Assembly (NCBI GenBank): GCA_036877525.1
Contig: JAZGTH010000144.1
Coordinates: 62,001-126,000, forward strand
Origin: Chromobotia macracanthus
Taxonomy: Eukaryota; Chordata; Actinopteri; Cypriniformes; Botiidae
Length of the DNA: 64,000 nt
Reading direction: 5' to 3'
The notes under the pieces are model-generated. The model saw only the letters and a program-made list of their open reading frames with translations, had not been told where the DNA came from and ran no database searches. Shown here piece by piece: positions 37,901 to 48,491 of the stretch. Position 1 is the stretch's first letter. Every line of letters starts with the position of its first letter. Both the position numbers and the translations under genes were made by a program.

Positions 37901-40900
37901 TGCAAATTTCTCAGATAGCAGTCCCTGAAGTTTTAATAATACTTTTGCTGGTTTGAGAGCTTGAGCGAGTGTTACAGCAACCAGACATTTACATTTTCAT
38001 CTTCCTTATGCTGGAGTCACTGTGCTGCTGTAAATTGGGGATTTTCTTTGAGAAATGGCAATAATAAGAAGTAGGTGTGCAAAAACACATCGATATTGAT
38101 TGATGTATCGATCAAATGTCAAACAATACGATGCATCGATTCCACGCGTAAAAAATCGATACATACTTTTATTTTGATATTCTCCACATCTTTACGTAAC
38201 GTGATGCCACTACATATTTTCATATCCTCACTATACTGTCTACCTGTCCATCAGATTGCGATGCAACAAAGCGGCGTCAGCTGCGAAACGACAGACACAG
38301 ATTTTGTGTCTGCTGTTGGATGCAAATTGTGGATATGGAAATATTTTGTATTTGGGAAAATAGATAAGCAGACAAAGAAAACCCATGTAATTTATGCCAG
38401 TGTCAGGTAAAATACTCTGAAAATACAACAAACTTCTCAGAGAATTTAAAAAGAAAACATGGAATTGAAGAAAGCACTTTGGCTGACAAAATGCAGTCAC
38501 TGTCACCTCAAATCATGTGCCCATTATTTATTTTTCTTTACTTAAAAAATATAAAATAAAGTGTTTATTTTTGTTGTAAATGTCTCAATCTGGATAGTTG
38601 GATGAGCGATTTTTACAGAGTGTTTTGGGAATAAAAATGTAACTGGCTGTGTAAACTAGGCACATAATATCTACATGTCAAAACCAATCAATATACCCCT
38701 GAATTAATCATATTGCTGAATTATTAGAGGTACCGCAAAAAATCATATTGTTGGATGAGAGAATCGATATCATATTGTATCGTATCATGAGGAGATGTCT
38801 GATTAACACCCCTAATAATGAACCTGTTTGTACACAAATGACATGGAACTTCGTGAAGAAGAGCTCTGTGATCATTCAGAATCAAAACAAGGTTTTAATC
38901 CAGGCCAAAGCCCTTCAGTTTCTCTGCACATTCAGGGTTAACAGCCAGCTGCTGTTTGTGTGTTGTATGATAGAAGCTTGCCGTCAGAAGTTGTCCTGTG
39001 GGGACAGCTGCCAAACCCCTCGCCCTCATCAAGCCACCCAGCCAGAGCATCGCCATCTCTGTGGTGCCGGCCAAGACTCCCGTTTCTATGGTGACGACAC
39101 ACATTAACGGACAAAAGACGTTGAGTTCCGAGATGCTTCAAATGTCCCCCATCAACCTCCAAACACCTGCCGGACAAAACGTCAGCCGCACACAGGTACA
39201 ATAACACTACACAAACTACACAAGAACACTACACAAACATCTGCACACAGGTGCTACAACACAACACTACACAAACACACAATACTACACAAACATTAGC
39301 TGCACAAGGGTCCACAACACGACACTTTGAGTTTCTGTCTAATGTGCAATTTAATCACAGTGGCCATAGACAGAGACATAATGTTATGCGACACTAAATA
39401 ACAAATGCACATTCAACAGTAGATGTTGGGTTTGACTTTGTATAGAAACGTCATCACACTCTGAAACAACACCAGACACAGGCAAGCCACCCTTAACCTC
39501 ACAACATGTTATTATAGTCATTTCACATCATCAGAGAGTGACATATGACACATTTAGCAGTGTGGCCTTCAGTATGCTCATCTGTTCAGTCTGGACACAT
39601 TGAATTCTCACTTAGCATATGCACTTTAGCCAGAGTAGATCTTTCTTTAATCTGACGCAAGCTAGACAAAGACTGTGAGGGATGTTTAAAATGCTGTGTT
39701 GAACTAACAAAATGTTAAAATGTAACTATAATTTTAAGGCATATGATTGGCTGGTAAATATGTTGTCCACTCAGACTGGAGTTTCGGCAGGGCTTTATAA
39801 ATAATCCCAGAGTACCTCCTGACAGAAAGACTCTTCACTAGCATGAGCAGTCACCCCCCACGGCTCCTTCAACTCCCCCACCCCCTCCTCACGCCCAGAC
39901 CTCTGGGATTGTTTTCCTCCCTTGTATGGCTGTATTGTTTCAGAGATTTGAAGCTGTTTTCAGCTCCCCCAGCTGCCCACTAATTCAGACCCTAAAAGCG
40001 TCTATTGCTCCACAGCAGGACAGCCAATACTCATTGTTGCCACAATGAGTATGTGGGGAGGTAGGAAATCTCAGACCACCTGGCTAGTCATTTGGAGCTG
40101 GGTGATGATAATGGGCTTGTGGTCTGGAGCTTTGTTTCACTTTCACACGCTGCAGGATTATTCAGGTCAGCTCTGAGGAAACCTGGAAACTAAACAGCCA
40201 ATGCATACGTTGTTTAAAAAATGTATAGTTAAGATTAAGAGTTTTCAGAAGTTTGCATGAATGTTAGAAACAATTTTGAGTGTTACAACTTATGAAATAA
40301 ACAGCACTATTGAATAAGATTTTGATGGTAAAACCATGCAATGCAAACAAAAAATGTTGGAATTTCTTCCGCCTCAGTTTCAAGATTTGATGAATTTATT
40401 TTGTATTATTCGGTTTTCTAACAGTTTACAAGTAATAATATGTGTGTATTTCATGTATTTAACAAACATTTAACCAGATGAAGAGGGGGGCAACAGACAG
40501 AGCTCAAAGACTGTTTGTAATTCCATTTTGTTAAAAAGATGGTTTGCAGAAAAATAGTGCTTGCACAAAACCTGTGTAGTGTGTAATGTGTGTCAGAGTC
40601 GCTGCATGTGACCTCTGCACAGACTGACAGTGTAAATAAATGCTAAGTTAGCATCAGCATGCTGTGTCATGCCAATACCCAGTCTCTTCCATTATAATTA
40701 GCTAAGCTGTCTAGACTGGACATTGTCCTGTCTATCTAAAATAAAAAGCTTTTGCTATGTATTGTATGCGATGCTGGCCTGTGAGATTCTAGTTTAAAAC
40801 GATGTGTTTATTTATCCTGTAATTTTACACTTTCAGCAAAACTCAGAATAGAGAAATAATCTTAGAAAGTCCACATGCTTCCTTTGAAAATAAAGTAGAT

Positions 40901-43900
40901 TTGATTTTCAGCAGTTTTGATTTTCATTTTACATTTGTTAAAGTGTAAACTTGCTGACAGCTGATTGGTTTGCTTTAGTCATTTTGATGTGATGTGTGGT
41001 GTCAATGGTTCTATGGTAGACGGAATGCAGAAATGAGGCCGTTGGGTTCAGTGCCCATATTTACACCCCACTAATAACTTGGACTGGGGTGCATTTGTAG
41101 CGCAGCGCCAGAGATGCTGCTAACAGCTCCCACATGCAAGTGAAAAGCACTAATTGACTTGCACAGAGTCTGCATGTGTGAAGAGAACCAATGAGATCTA
41201 ACTTCAATTCCAGAAACGGATTGTTTCATCAAACGTCTCCAGTCACAAGCTTTCTGTACTGTAACGTAACTGATCTCCTATCTGTGGTTAAGCAGAGTAT
41301 TCATTGAGAGAAATATCAAGTATACCGCCAATCCATGTATAAAACATGCAGTGTATAAATCTCCAGTCAGTTAATACACTGGAGAGTTTCCACTCCTCAC
41401 AGCAGCAGCATGTGCTGTTAATTGGTATTGGACAGCTGGTTAGAGGGCAAAAGCTCAGAGACAACGGCATTATTTATCTTCACACCATCATCATTATCAG
41501 CATCTCTAGCTGAACACTTTTCACATATTTGTATATTTAGAAAATTACATGTGTGAAGTTGTATTACTAGCACTAGTCTTAATAAAGCCTCAAACATCTG
41601 GTTTGTTTGCATAAAATAGATTATATTAGCTGTATGCAGACAGTCTGTGACTGTGTGATGTGCTTATACATTTCTCTCCTCAGGATATTGACTGCAGTTT
41701 CTTTAACCAGCTGTCAGGTCAACCCACACAGGGTCATGATGAGGTCTATCAACCAAATCTCATTTATAGTATTTGGAGTGTACTTTTTTTATTTGTACTT
41801 GTAGAATTTCGGTGTGTTTTTCTATGTCTTTTCAAATGAAAGCTATAACGCATCAGAGACCTCCATCAGTCAACAGTTAAGTAAATCAAAAGAAATAAAG
41901 GATGCTCTTCTAAGCTAAAAATAAGTGCTGTGGTTTAAATCGTATTTCTGGCACAACAAGCCCAAAGCATCATGGGACTTCAGCAGAGCAGGATAAGATG
42001 TGAGCTAATTCATCCCTGCTGGCAATGTTTCACTGTGGTTGCATTTGCAGTGGAATGCTAGCTGACTACTTACTGAATACTGCACAGTATGTGCTATACA
42101 GCAAGGGAAAACCTGGATCTCCAATGAAACAATAAGATGTAAAAAATCATGGTTGTAATTATTAGTTCCTTTTTTCCCTACATTGGATATGCCACACATT
42201 GTACTCTGTAGTAAATACACACACTGTGTACAGTATGCATACTGTATATGGCAAAAAGGTTAAAGGTCATGACCTCTTTATGGTATCCAACAATTACATT
42301 TACATTAATTAAAATCATACAAGATTTGACTTAACCTATTGAATTAATATTCTGTTCACTGAAGCAAAAATGTCTGTTACAACATTTTAGTGCATTTACT
42401 CCAATTCCTCGAAATGAAAGTTCAGGCATTTAATTGGGATTTTCAGTCTGTTCATGAAAGAACACAAGGGTTTCAGATGGGTCCCAACCACAAAGGCAAA
42501 AACCACAAACATTGAGTTTGATCTGAAATGTGAAGTTTTGAGGTTGAGTATCTTTCACTGATGATTGGTTGATCAAGAGACTTTTATTGTTTGGGTGTCA
42601 AGAACATTCACCTGGTGCTTCTGTCTGTCTTCAAACACTTACCGCATCAGTATGTGCTGACAGGAAGTTCACCGCAGGCTGCTGTTTAATTCAGCACTTT
42701 CACAACATAAGGCAGAATAAAACCGCTCAAGGTCATGGCGCATGCAGCCAGGATTCAGCAATTACTAAAATCACAGCCCTGACAGAGCAAGCCATTTCAT
42801 CTGAACCGTTGTCATGGGAACAGGCCTGAGGCCTCACCGCCTCCTCGCTTCAGCTTACTATCACACAATAAACAGAGATGAGTGAGGGGGTTAAAGCTGT
42901 AGAGCTCAAACTCTGGTCTTGTGTTCTTCTAGTTATATAAACCCCATGAAACAGGAAATGGAGTGCGAGAACAACTCACAGACACAGAGGAAAATGAGAA
43001 CTGGGGGATGAAAGTATGTGTAACCTTAAAATAATATTCAAAAAGATTCTCCAAATATAGCTGCACAAGATCTTCACAAGCAGCACTAACTTCTGTAAGT
43101 GGTTGCTAGGGTGGGTTAATGTTGGAATGTAATGTCACCACATGCATATGGTGTACCTGTTTATGACTCATTTTTACTGAAATGATCCTATTTGCAGAAA
43201 TAGTTGAACGCTGGTGACTTTCAGCTAATGACTGAGAAGTGACCCCCCCCCCCCCCCTCTCTCACACAGATGTTGGGAGCACTCACTGCAATCCCCATCA
43301 AGGTGCCTCATGTGAGCTCTCTGCAGAGGCTGGTGGGACACTCGCCCAGCATGCTACCTCAGGTATCACTCTACACCCACAAACAACCTTTCACATGCTG
43401 TATAGTATTGCGTCACACAGTGCTTTATCAATATTTCTCATTAAAGAGAAACATGTAAATAACAACTATAGGATGCAATTGAATGTGCTTTATTAATCAA
43501 TGAAGGGAGATGCATTGTGGGTAATTATTGAAAGGTTATTATATATTAGAGGTTATTATATAAGAGTGGTTTCACAGAAAACCAAATCTATCTGAAAGAA
43601 TTGACAATATTAATGAACATGGGTAGTTTATGCATAAATGGAAAATTAATGAACATGGAATACTTAATGCATAAGTTGATACAGGTTTAGAGTTCATGAG
43701 TCATTAAGGTTAACTTTTCAACACTAACTGACTACCTTTATAAACAAGAAATCAAACAGCAACAATACTGTTCCAGGCACTTGGGCAAGTATGTATACAG
43801 ATGTGCTTAAAGGTTCAGTTTGAAAGAGTAATACATTATAACCTGAAGTCAAGACCCATCTGGTGGGGTCTCTACATTGGTTTTAAACTGGTTTATGTCT

Positions 43901-46900
43901 CTCTAGGTTAGGCCAAAGACTCTTATTCCAGACAGCCTTCCCCACAGCCCATGTCAAGAGAAGGAGTCCGGCCAGGGGCTGGCCGGGCCTCAGGGCATGG
44001 CTGTGGTCAGCCCAAAGAGCCAGGGTGCATCTCTGCCTCCTGCGAACAGTACCTTTAGGCATGCGAGACTGTCCAACGGGCAAGAAGAGAGTTTCCCATC
44101 ACCGGCAGCCACGCCCAGTGCATCCACTGCCTCCACCAGCCCCGGGGTGGCGTATGCCATCATCTCGGCAGCTTCACCCGCAGCTCACAGGGTGTCAGGA
44201 GTCACCGAAGCCATCAAGGTGCAGCCTCTGATCTTCACCCCGGACAGCAAGGTCAGAAGATCTTTCTAAACCTAGTAAACATACCACAAATGTCAGTTTA
44301 TTGTCAACTAGATTGTATTAAGTCTATGATGGGGTGCCCAGTCCTGGTGCTGGAGGGCCAGTGTCCCGCACACTTTAGCTCCAACTTGCCTTTACACACC
44401 TACCTGGAAGTTTCTTGTCTGACTAGTGAGACTTGATTAGCTAGTTCAGGTAAGTTTGATTGGAGTTGGAGCCTGCACTGTAACAAACTATATACTGAAA
44501 GGGTTTCAAACCCACAGTATCATATAAAACAACCAACTTGCAAATAAATTAACACATCAAATAATCATCATTTGAAGATCCAGAATCCAGGCTCTTAGAT
44601 GTCATTAAAGGGCCCTGAGATTCGTAAATTCTGCTTTTAAACCAAGAATGAATTAATAATGGAAACGTATATTTCTTTGAATAAACTTGTGTTGTCATAC
44701 GAATGTGTAATATCATGTTCCAGGTTATAATCATTCAGCCACAGATTCCCTGCAGCTCTCCAGCCCCGCAGTCAGAAACTCCCAAAGATGAGCCTAACCC
44801 TGAACCCTTGACCACAGTCAAGAAGACGGGAGAGGATTCAGAGGTACAGTAGAAACCAGTTTGGACATCAGCTTGAAGTCTGCGCCACTTCATGCTTTTT
44901 TGTAAATGCAACTCTCTAAAGTTACACAAAATCAGCCTGTCAGATGAGAGCTTGCCAAAGTTAGGGACAGAAATGTCTCATTTCTAAGTAACTGCGAAAA
45001 GGCTGACTGATTATAGATTCTCAGATTAATATTTGCAATTAATTTGGACTGCAGTTAAAACACTCATTTCACAGTTTGATGTCACTTCTCTCGTATCAAC
45101 AGAAAACTGCCTTCATGGTATCGTTAGGCCTGGTCACGACAGAACTTCTGGACGGTGAGATTCTTGTGAACATCAGCGCTGTGTGCAGCGTGATAAAATC
45201 ACGTCCTGGATTTTATCTGAATTTGAATTAAGATGACAAAGACATGACAGAAATAACATGAAATTAAATTCAATTAACTACTGTAGGTGTAGTTTTGAGT
45301 AATGAATTGATTCAGTATGAATGACACCTTAACATGATCATACACTCAGCATATGGGATATTTACAAAAGCATGCTGGAAGATCTCCTGATTTCCCAAAA
45401 TGCTTTGCTTTACCCCAAAAGCCTTCAAAATGAGCAAACCATCAAAACATAAACATTACATTAAACCTTTGTGGTCTTACATGACAGTATTTACACACAT
45501 TGATGGAAAACAGCCAATTCTTAAGTTTAGAAGTTTGCTCAACCCTAATGCATATAGTGAAATTTTCAGTAAGTAATCAGCATTTGATTTGCCTTTACTT
45601 GTGCCAGAGATTCAGAGTAAAAGACAGGAGAGGAAAAGGCGGAGTACAGCAAACCCTGCATACAGCGGTCTGTTCGAACCTGAGGTCTGTCTGTCAATCA
45701 TTAGCTTTAGCTTTTTCTATCATGCCTTTAATTGCTATTATACAGTTTCATGGCTCAGCTCGTTTGTGAACTTCCTGTTTGTCCATTTTTAGCGCAAACG
45801 ACTTGCCTCCAGATTCCTGAACAGTGGCGTGTTTCTTTCTGCAAGAGGTAAAACGTGCGCACAGAATCATAGTCACAAAATCTTGTCTGTTTTGATCATA
45901 TTTTTATATTTGTTTGTTTCTTCAACTGTACACATTTTTATATCTCACTTGTTTTGACCTTTTTGTTATGCAGACTTCAGTGCTTTACCCAGATGTTGAA
46001 ATAATGAAAATCCATCATAATACCATTACAGTTTTAAAACAATCATACGCTAAACCAAGACTGAGATTCATGTAAGCCATTTTGAATGTGAAAGTGTGAG
46101 TCCATAAGAAACAGGGCTTTAGGAATTAACCAGAATATCTAAGTTTTAAAGGGGCAGTTCACCATAAAATAAAAATTCTACCATTAATTGCTCACCCTCA
46201 TGTCATTCCATGCCTGAAAGATGTTCATCTTCAGAACACAAAGTAAGACATTCTTGATGAAATCCGAAAGCTTTCTGACCCCCCATAGACAGCAACGCAA
46301 ATACCATTTTCACGGCCCAGAAAGTGATAAAGACATTGTTAAAATAGTCCATGTTAGTACAGTAGTTGAACCTTAATTTTATGAAGTGATAAGAATATAA
46401 AAAACAAAGAATGACAAAACAAAGTGTTAGTCTCAGACACGTTTACTATCACAAATTGGTGCGGTCTGTGACAGCTACTAACCTACTGTCTGCTTTACTC
46501 ACATGCTAGACTCGGAGGAACTGGGCTGGAAGGTACGTCTGTAACACCATTGCAAGTGTGTGTGTGTATATGTGTGACAGAGAGTTTCAAGTGTTTGTTG
46601 GTTTCATAGTTTTTAAATCATTTATGATTGATTGTAACTCAGCCATCTTGCATCCCTTCGTGCATGATTAAAACTGTATCATCAGAGTCATGAAATGGTT
46701 TCATCTTATGAGCAAGTGATCTCACAGTCCACTTCAATATTACATATAGATTATATACTGAAAGCTAAATATTAAAATATATGAGTTACTCAGTATGGCT
46801 TTTCGTCTGTTATATCATTGTGTGTACTTAAAACAATATTTTTTCACACACTTTTAATAAACAACATACAACAGTACCTGCATTTCTTTAATAACCATAA

Positions 46901-48263
46901 GGGTGGTGTGGTGTAGTGGTTATGTCTGTAGCGTGGTAACTAGAACATTGCAGGTCCAGTTCCTGTAAGGAGGGAGACAGACACAGACTGATCTGCAGGC
47001 TTTTCTGTTTTGTGAAGACAGTTACAAACAAGCTGTTACACAGTGTTTATCAGAGTGTGTTTTGAATGTGTGTGACACAGGAGCAGCTGCCGCATGACGA
47101 TCACTGTGTGGTATGTAAACAGGCAGGAGATCTTCAGCCGTGCCACACCTGTACCCGGGCCTACCACCCCGACTGCCTTAACCCGCCTCTCAAAACTGCC
47201 ATCAGGGGCGTGTGGATGTGCCCCAAGTGCCAGAAGAAAGTGCGTCGGTACACACACTTCAAAAAACTCATATCTAACAGTGGAACAGTGATGTCAAGAG
47301 AAGCAGATCTGCTGAGATTTGATTTTATTTGCTGTTTATCATTTAAAGGTTTTGAACAAAGAGAACTTGTGTTGGCCACAGAACTTCATCCAGTCATATG
47401 TGACACATAAAACGGGTGAGTTAAGAAACACATCTGGATTCACAATCATTAAGCATACATAACATGCGATGATGTTGTCGTGATTGTGTGATGATGTCTT
47501 TGTGTGATAATGTCAGTACAATTGTAATGTGATTATGTGACTTTGCAATGACATGATCACATGTTGTGATTATGCAGCTGTAATTATTATTTGACAGTGT
47601 GGTACTGTGATCATGCAAGGGTGTGATTATCCAGTGTCATCATGTGACTAATCATGTGACGATGTAGTCCTGTGATGATGTAATCGTGTGTGTTGGCAGT
47701 GAGAGAGGAGGAGAGGAGAAAACTGATGAGAAGGAACACAGAACTGAAGAAAGAGTGTGAACATCTGAGCGAGCAGGACCAGAGACTCTGCAGATCTCTC
47801 TCGGTAAGAAATGACGGTGAAGTCTTACACCTCATAATTAGGTGCAGCAGGCTAAACATGTAGAGCAGGATTTTAAATCACCACTGTGTGACACTGCTTG
47901 CATCCAACAAAGAGCACAGCAGGTCATAGAGCCATCATAATTCAGATTCACATGACACAAGCATTTATTGCATTAAGTTAAACCGTGTGTTTGTGCATTT
48001 AACAGAAATGCATAGAGCAGAAAGAATGTCTGCTGGGTCAACAGCGAGACACCCAGATGTCTCTGGATCGCATTAAGACTCTGATACGTCTGATCCAGCG
48101 TGACCAGATGATCCAAGTCACCATGACAGCAACCACTACCACCGGAGCATCCCTTCTCTCTCTGCCCTGGATCAAAGCCACAGGCAGCAGCACCATGGCG
48201 ACATCTGTAGGCCCCACCACAGTACTGCACAAAAACATGCTTCAGCCACAAGGCAACAACTGA
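25988..48263 (+). CDS. phf21b: PHD finger protein 21B, fifteen coding exons
   Basis: PHF21B is a nuclear PHD-finger protein, paralogue of the LSD1/CoREST-complex subunit PHF21A (BHC80). Exons: 25988-26041, 26418-26450, 26687-26752, 38974-39195, 43270-43362, 43907-44251, 44724-44843, 45103-45154, 45608-45684, 45793-45847, 46510-46532, 47081-47239, 47349-47415, 47700-47803 and 48006-48263. They join in frame to 575 residues plus TGA; human is near 531. The start (CAACATGG) has a strong context and gives MELRGLQETLKVEVQCHQ. Residues 1-51 form a coiled coil. VRPKTLIPDSLP, GVAYAIISAASP and VIIIQPQIPCS match PHF21B. EIQSKRQERKRRSTANPAYS lies near residue 330. The PHD finger (residues 386-431) has CVVC, CHTC, YHPDC and CPKC. 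A second coiled coil covers about 455-523, and the tail ends LQPQGNN like human. The AT-hook of PHF21A is absent. The 12.2-kb third intron could hide a skipped exon. Confidence 0.93.
26418..26450 (+). other. phf21b: phf21b coding exon 2, 33-bp microexon
   Basis: CGTTTAG precedes and GTAAATC follows a 33-bp in-frame segment encoding KLVAQTTQDSQ. PHF21A has KLVAQMKQDPQ at the same place, directly after MELQTLQEALKVEIQVHQ. Its length is a multiple of three, so skipping it would leave the frame intact. Human PHF21B, as I recall it, runs straight from HQ to NGDLKKQ. Confidence 0.85.
26687..26752 (+). other. phf21b: phf21b coding exon 3, 66 bp
   Basis: TTTACATGTAG precedes and GTGGGAAT follows 66 bp encoding DGGLKKQLREKRSRITTL then SDNQ. 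Human PHF21B has [20 protein letters not shown] in this position. The donor GTGGGA is weaker than usual. It completes the N-terminal coiled coil. Confidence 0.85.
31960..32225. mobile_element. Short DNA transposon (cyprinid MITE type), intron 3
   Basis: The left end is TCATTATTTACTCACCCTCA and TGTCATTCAATTC. The right end holds GAGGGTGAGTAAATTGTGAC, then TGTTCATTTTTGGGTGAAC and TGTCCCTTTAAAG, which is the reverse orientation of the same family. The centre is T-rich with two copies of GCTCTTCAGAGATTTTT. Confidence 0.8.
32331..32420 (+). mobile_element. tRNA-derived SINE fragment, intron 3
   Basis: GTGTGGTGCAGTGGTTAAAG matches the head of a fish tRNA-type SINE with its A box. CAGATTTGAATCTTGC about 45 bp later fits a degenerate B box. 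The tail is not recognisable, so this is a partial copy. Confidence 0.5.
32485..32689 (+). mobile_element. Possible solo LTR, intron 3
   Basis: The segment begins TGTGACCCGG and ends CCACACACA. CTATAAATAG at 32564-32573 would be the promoter, and AATAAA at 32638-32643 the poly(A) signal 70 bp further on. This compact order is typical of a small LTR. TGTG on both sides could be a 4-bp target duplication, though it partly merges with the end sequence. No coding region is attached. Confidence 0.4.
34055..34200. repeat. Diverged dispersed repeat, intron 3
   Basis: TCTTCCTGGAGGGCCATATC, CAGTTCCAGGCCTGCTC and TTTGATCAGGGCTACAG resemble a widespread fish repeat that begins with CTGGAGGGCC, also seen at 44331-44480. 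It is too degraded to classify. Confidence 0.3.
35478..35580. mobile_element. One end of a cyprinid-type MITE, intron 3
   Basis: CTTAAAGAGATAGTTCACGC, then CGTCATTTACTCACCCTCAC and ATTCCAAACCTGTATGA give a clear left end. The matching inverted right end is not visible, so the copy is truncated. Confidence 0.75.
38072..38814 (+). mobile_element. hAT-like transposon relic
   Basis: The element starts TAGGTGTGCAAAAA and ends ACACCCCTA, giving inverted ends of the hAT type. Flanking ATAAGAAG and ATAATGAA could be a worn 8-bp target duplication. Runs of ATCGATA and ATGATACGATAC near both ends are typical of fish hAT copies. The interior retains part of a BED zinc-finger coding sequence, listed separately. 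The relic ends 160 bp before phf21b exon 4. Confidence 0.65.
38324..38508 (+). pseudogene. BED zinc-finger remnant of a hAT transposase, frameshifted
   Basis: One frame reads KLWIWKYFVFGKIDKQTKK then THVIY. After a shift near 38395 the next frame reads CQVKYSENTTNFSENLKRKH and GIEESTLADKMQ. Together these have the order of a BED finger: an aromatic start (WKYF), a Cys pair around CQC, then NTTN and the LKRKH histidine. The shift and the lack of the downstream dimerisation domain show that it is dead. Confidence 0.7.
39196..43269 (+). other. phf21b: phf21b intron 4, 4.1 kb
   Basis: No exon or classified repeat was seen. The first 120 bp carry irregular ACTACACAAACA words. The last bases contain an unusually long C run before the acceptor, listed separately. 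Open frames such as 41607-41804 and 42569-42829 have no recognisable content. Confidence 0.6.
43242..43269 (+). promoter_or_regulatory. phf21b: Poly-C polypyrimidine tract at the exon 5 acceptor
   Basis: About sixteen C in a row, then TCTCTCACACAG, precede phf21b exon 5 at 43270. The tract is the pyrimidine tract of this acceptor, but such a long C homopolymer is uncommon and prone to length change. Confidence 0.7.
44331..44480. repeat. Dispersed fish repeat in phf21b intron 6
   Basis: GGGGTGCCCAGTCCTGGTGC, TGGAGGGCCAGTGTCC, TTTAGCTCCAACTTGCC and TTGATTAGCTAGTTCAGG form the recognisable backbone of a short repeat common in fish genomes. No coding content. Confidence 0.6.
46147..46390. mobile_element. 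Cyprinid-type MITE fragment, phf21b intron 10
   Basis: TAAAGGGGCAGTTCACC, TAATTGCTCACCCTCATGTC and ATTCCATGCCTGAAAGATG give the left end, followed by the usual downstream words CTTCAGAACACAAAG and GAAAGCTTTCTGACC. The right inverted end is missing. Confidence 0.7.
46901..46985 (+). mobile_element. tRNA-derived SINE fragment, phf21b intron 11
   Basis: GGGTGGTGTGGTGTAGTGGT at the head and GCAGGTCCAGTTCCTG about 50 bp later correspond to A-box and B-box regions of a tRNA-type SINE. It lies 96 bp before the PHD-finger exon. Confidence 0.55.
47460..47697. repeat. Degenerate TGTGATGATGT-type tandem repeat in phf21b intron 13
   Basis: Variants of GTGATTATGT, GTGATGATGT and GTGATCATG occur every 10-15 bases through almost the whole intron up to the acceptor at 47697-47699. 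The repeat is old and irregular. Confidence 0.6.
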
Positions 48264-48459
48264 CCTGCCCGGAGAGCAGCTCTCTGCGAGATCACCAAAC
48301 ATATTCATACAGAGACACGGATGGTGATATCCACTCAGCGTGTGTTTTTCTGGTAATGTCTTATGATATAAAAAAAATAGCAAAAACAACTTTCAAAAGA
48401 AAGCGTCTTGCAAGTCCTAAATATTCTTCAAGGCCAAACACACAGTGCTCATAAGTTTG

Positions 48460-48491
<32 letters not shown>

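Larger units (their letters stand above)
26753..38973 (+). other. phf21b: phf21b intron 3, 12.2 kb
   Basis: This intron separates the CpG-island exons from the rest of the gene. Its first kilobase remains CpG-rich. I found no further phf21b exon in it. Recognisable content is mobile DNA: fish MITEs (31960 and 35478), a SINE-like piece (32331), a possible solo LTR (32485), a hAT relic just before exon 4 (38072) and a weak dispersed repeat at 34055-34200. The other parts show no structure I can name. Confidence 0.75.

Noticed and set aside
47240..47348. Open frame running from the PHD exon through the next exon without a break (47066-47410)
   Set aside because: GTGCGT follows the PHD exon and TTTAAAG precedes the next exon in a different frame. 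The spliced product matches the family; the read-through product does not.
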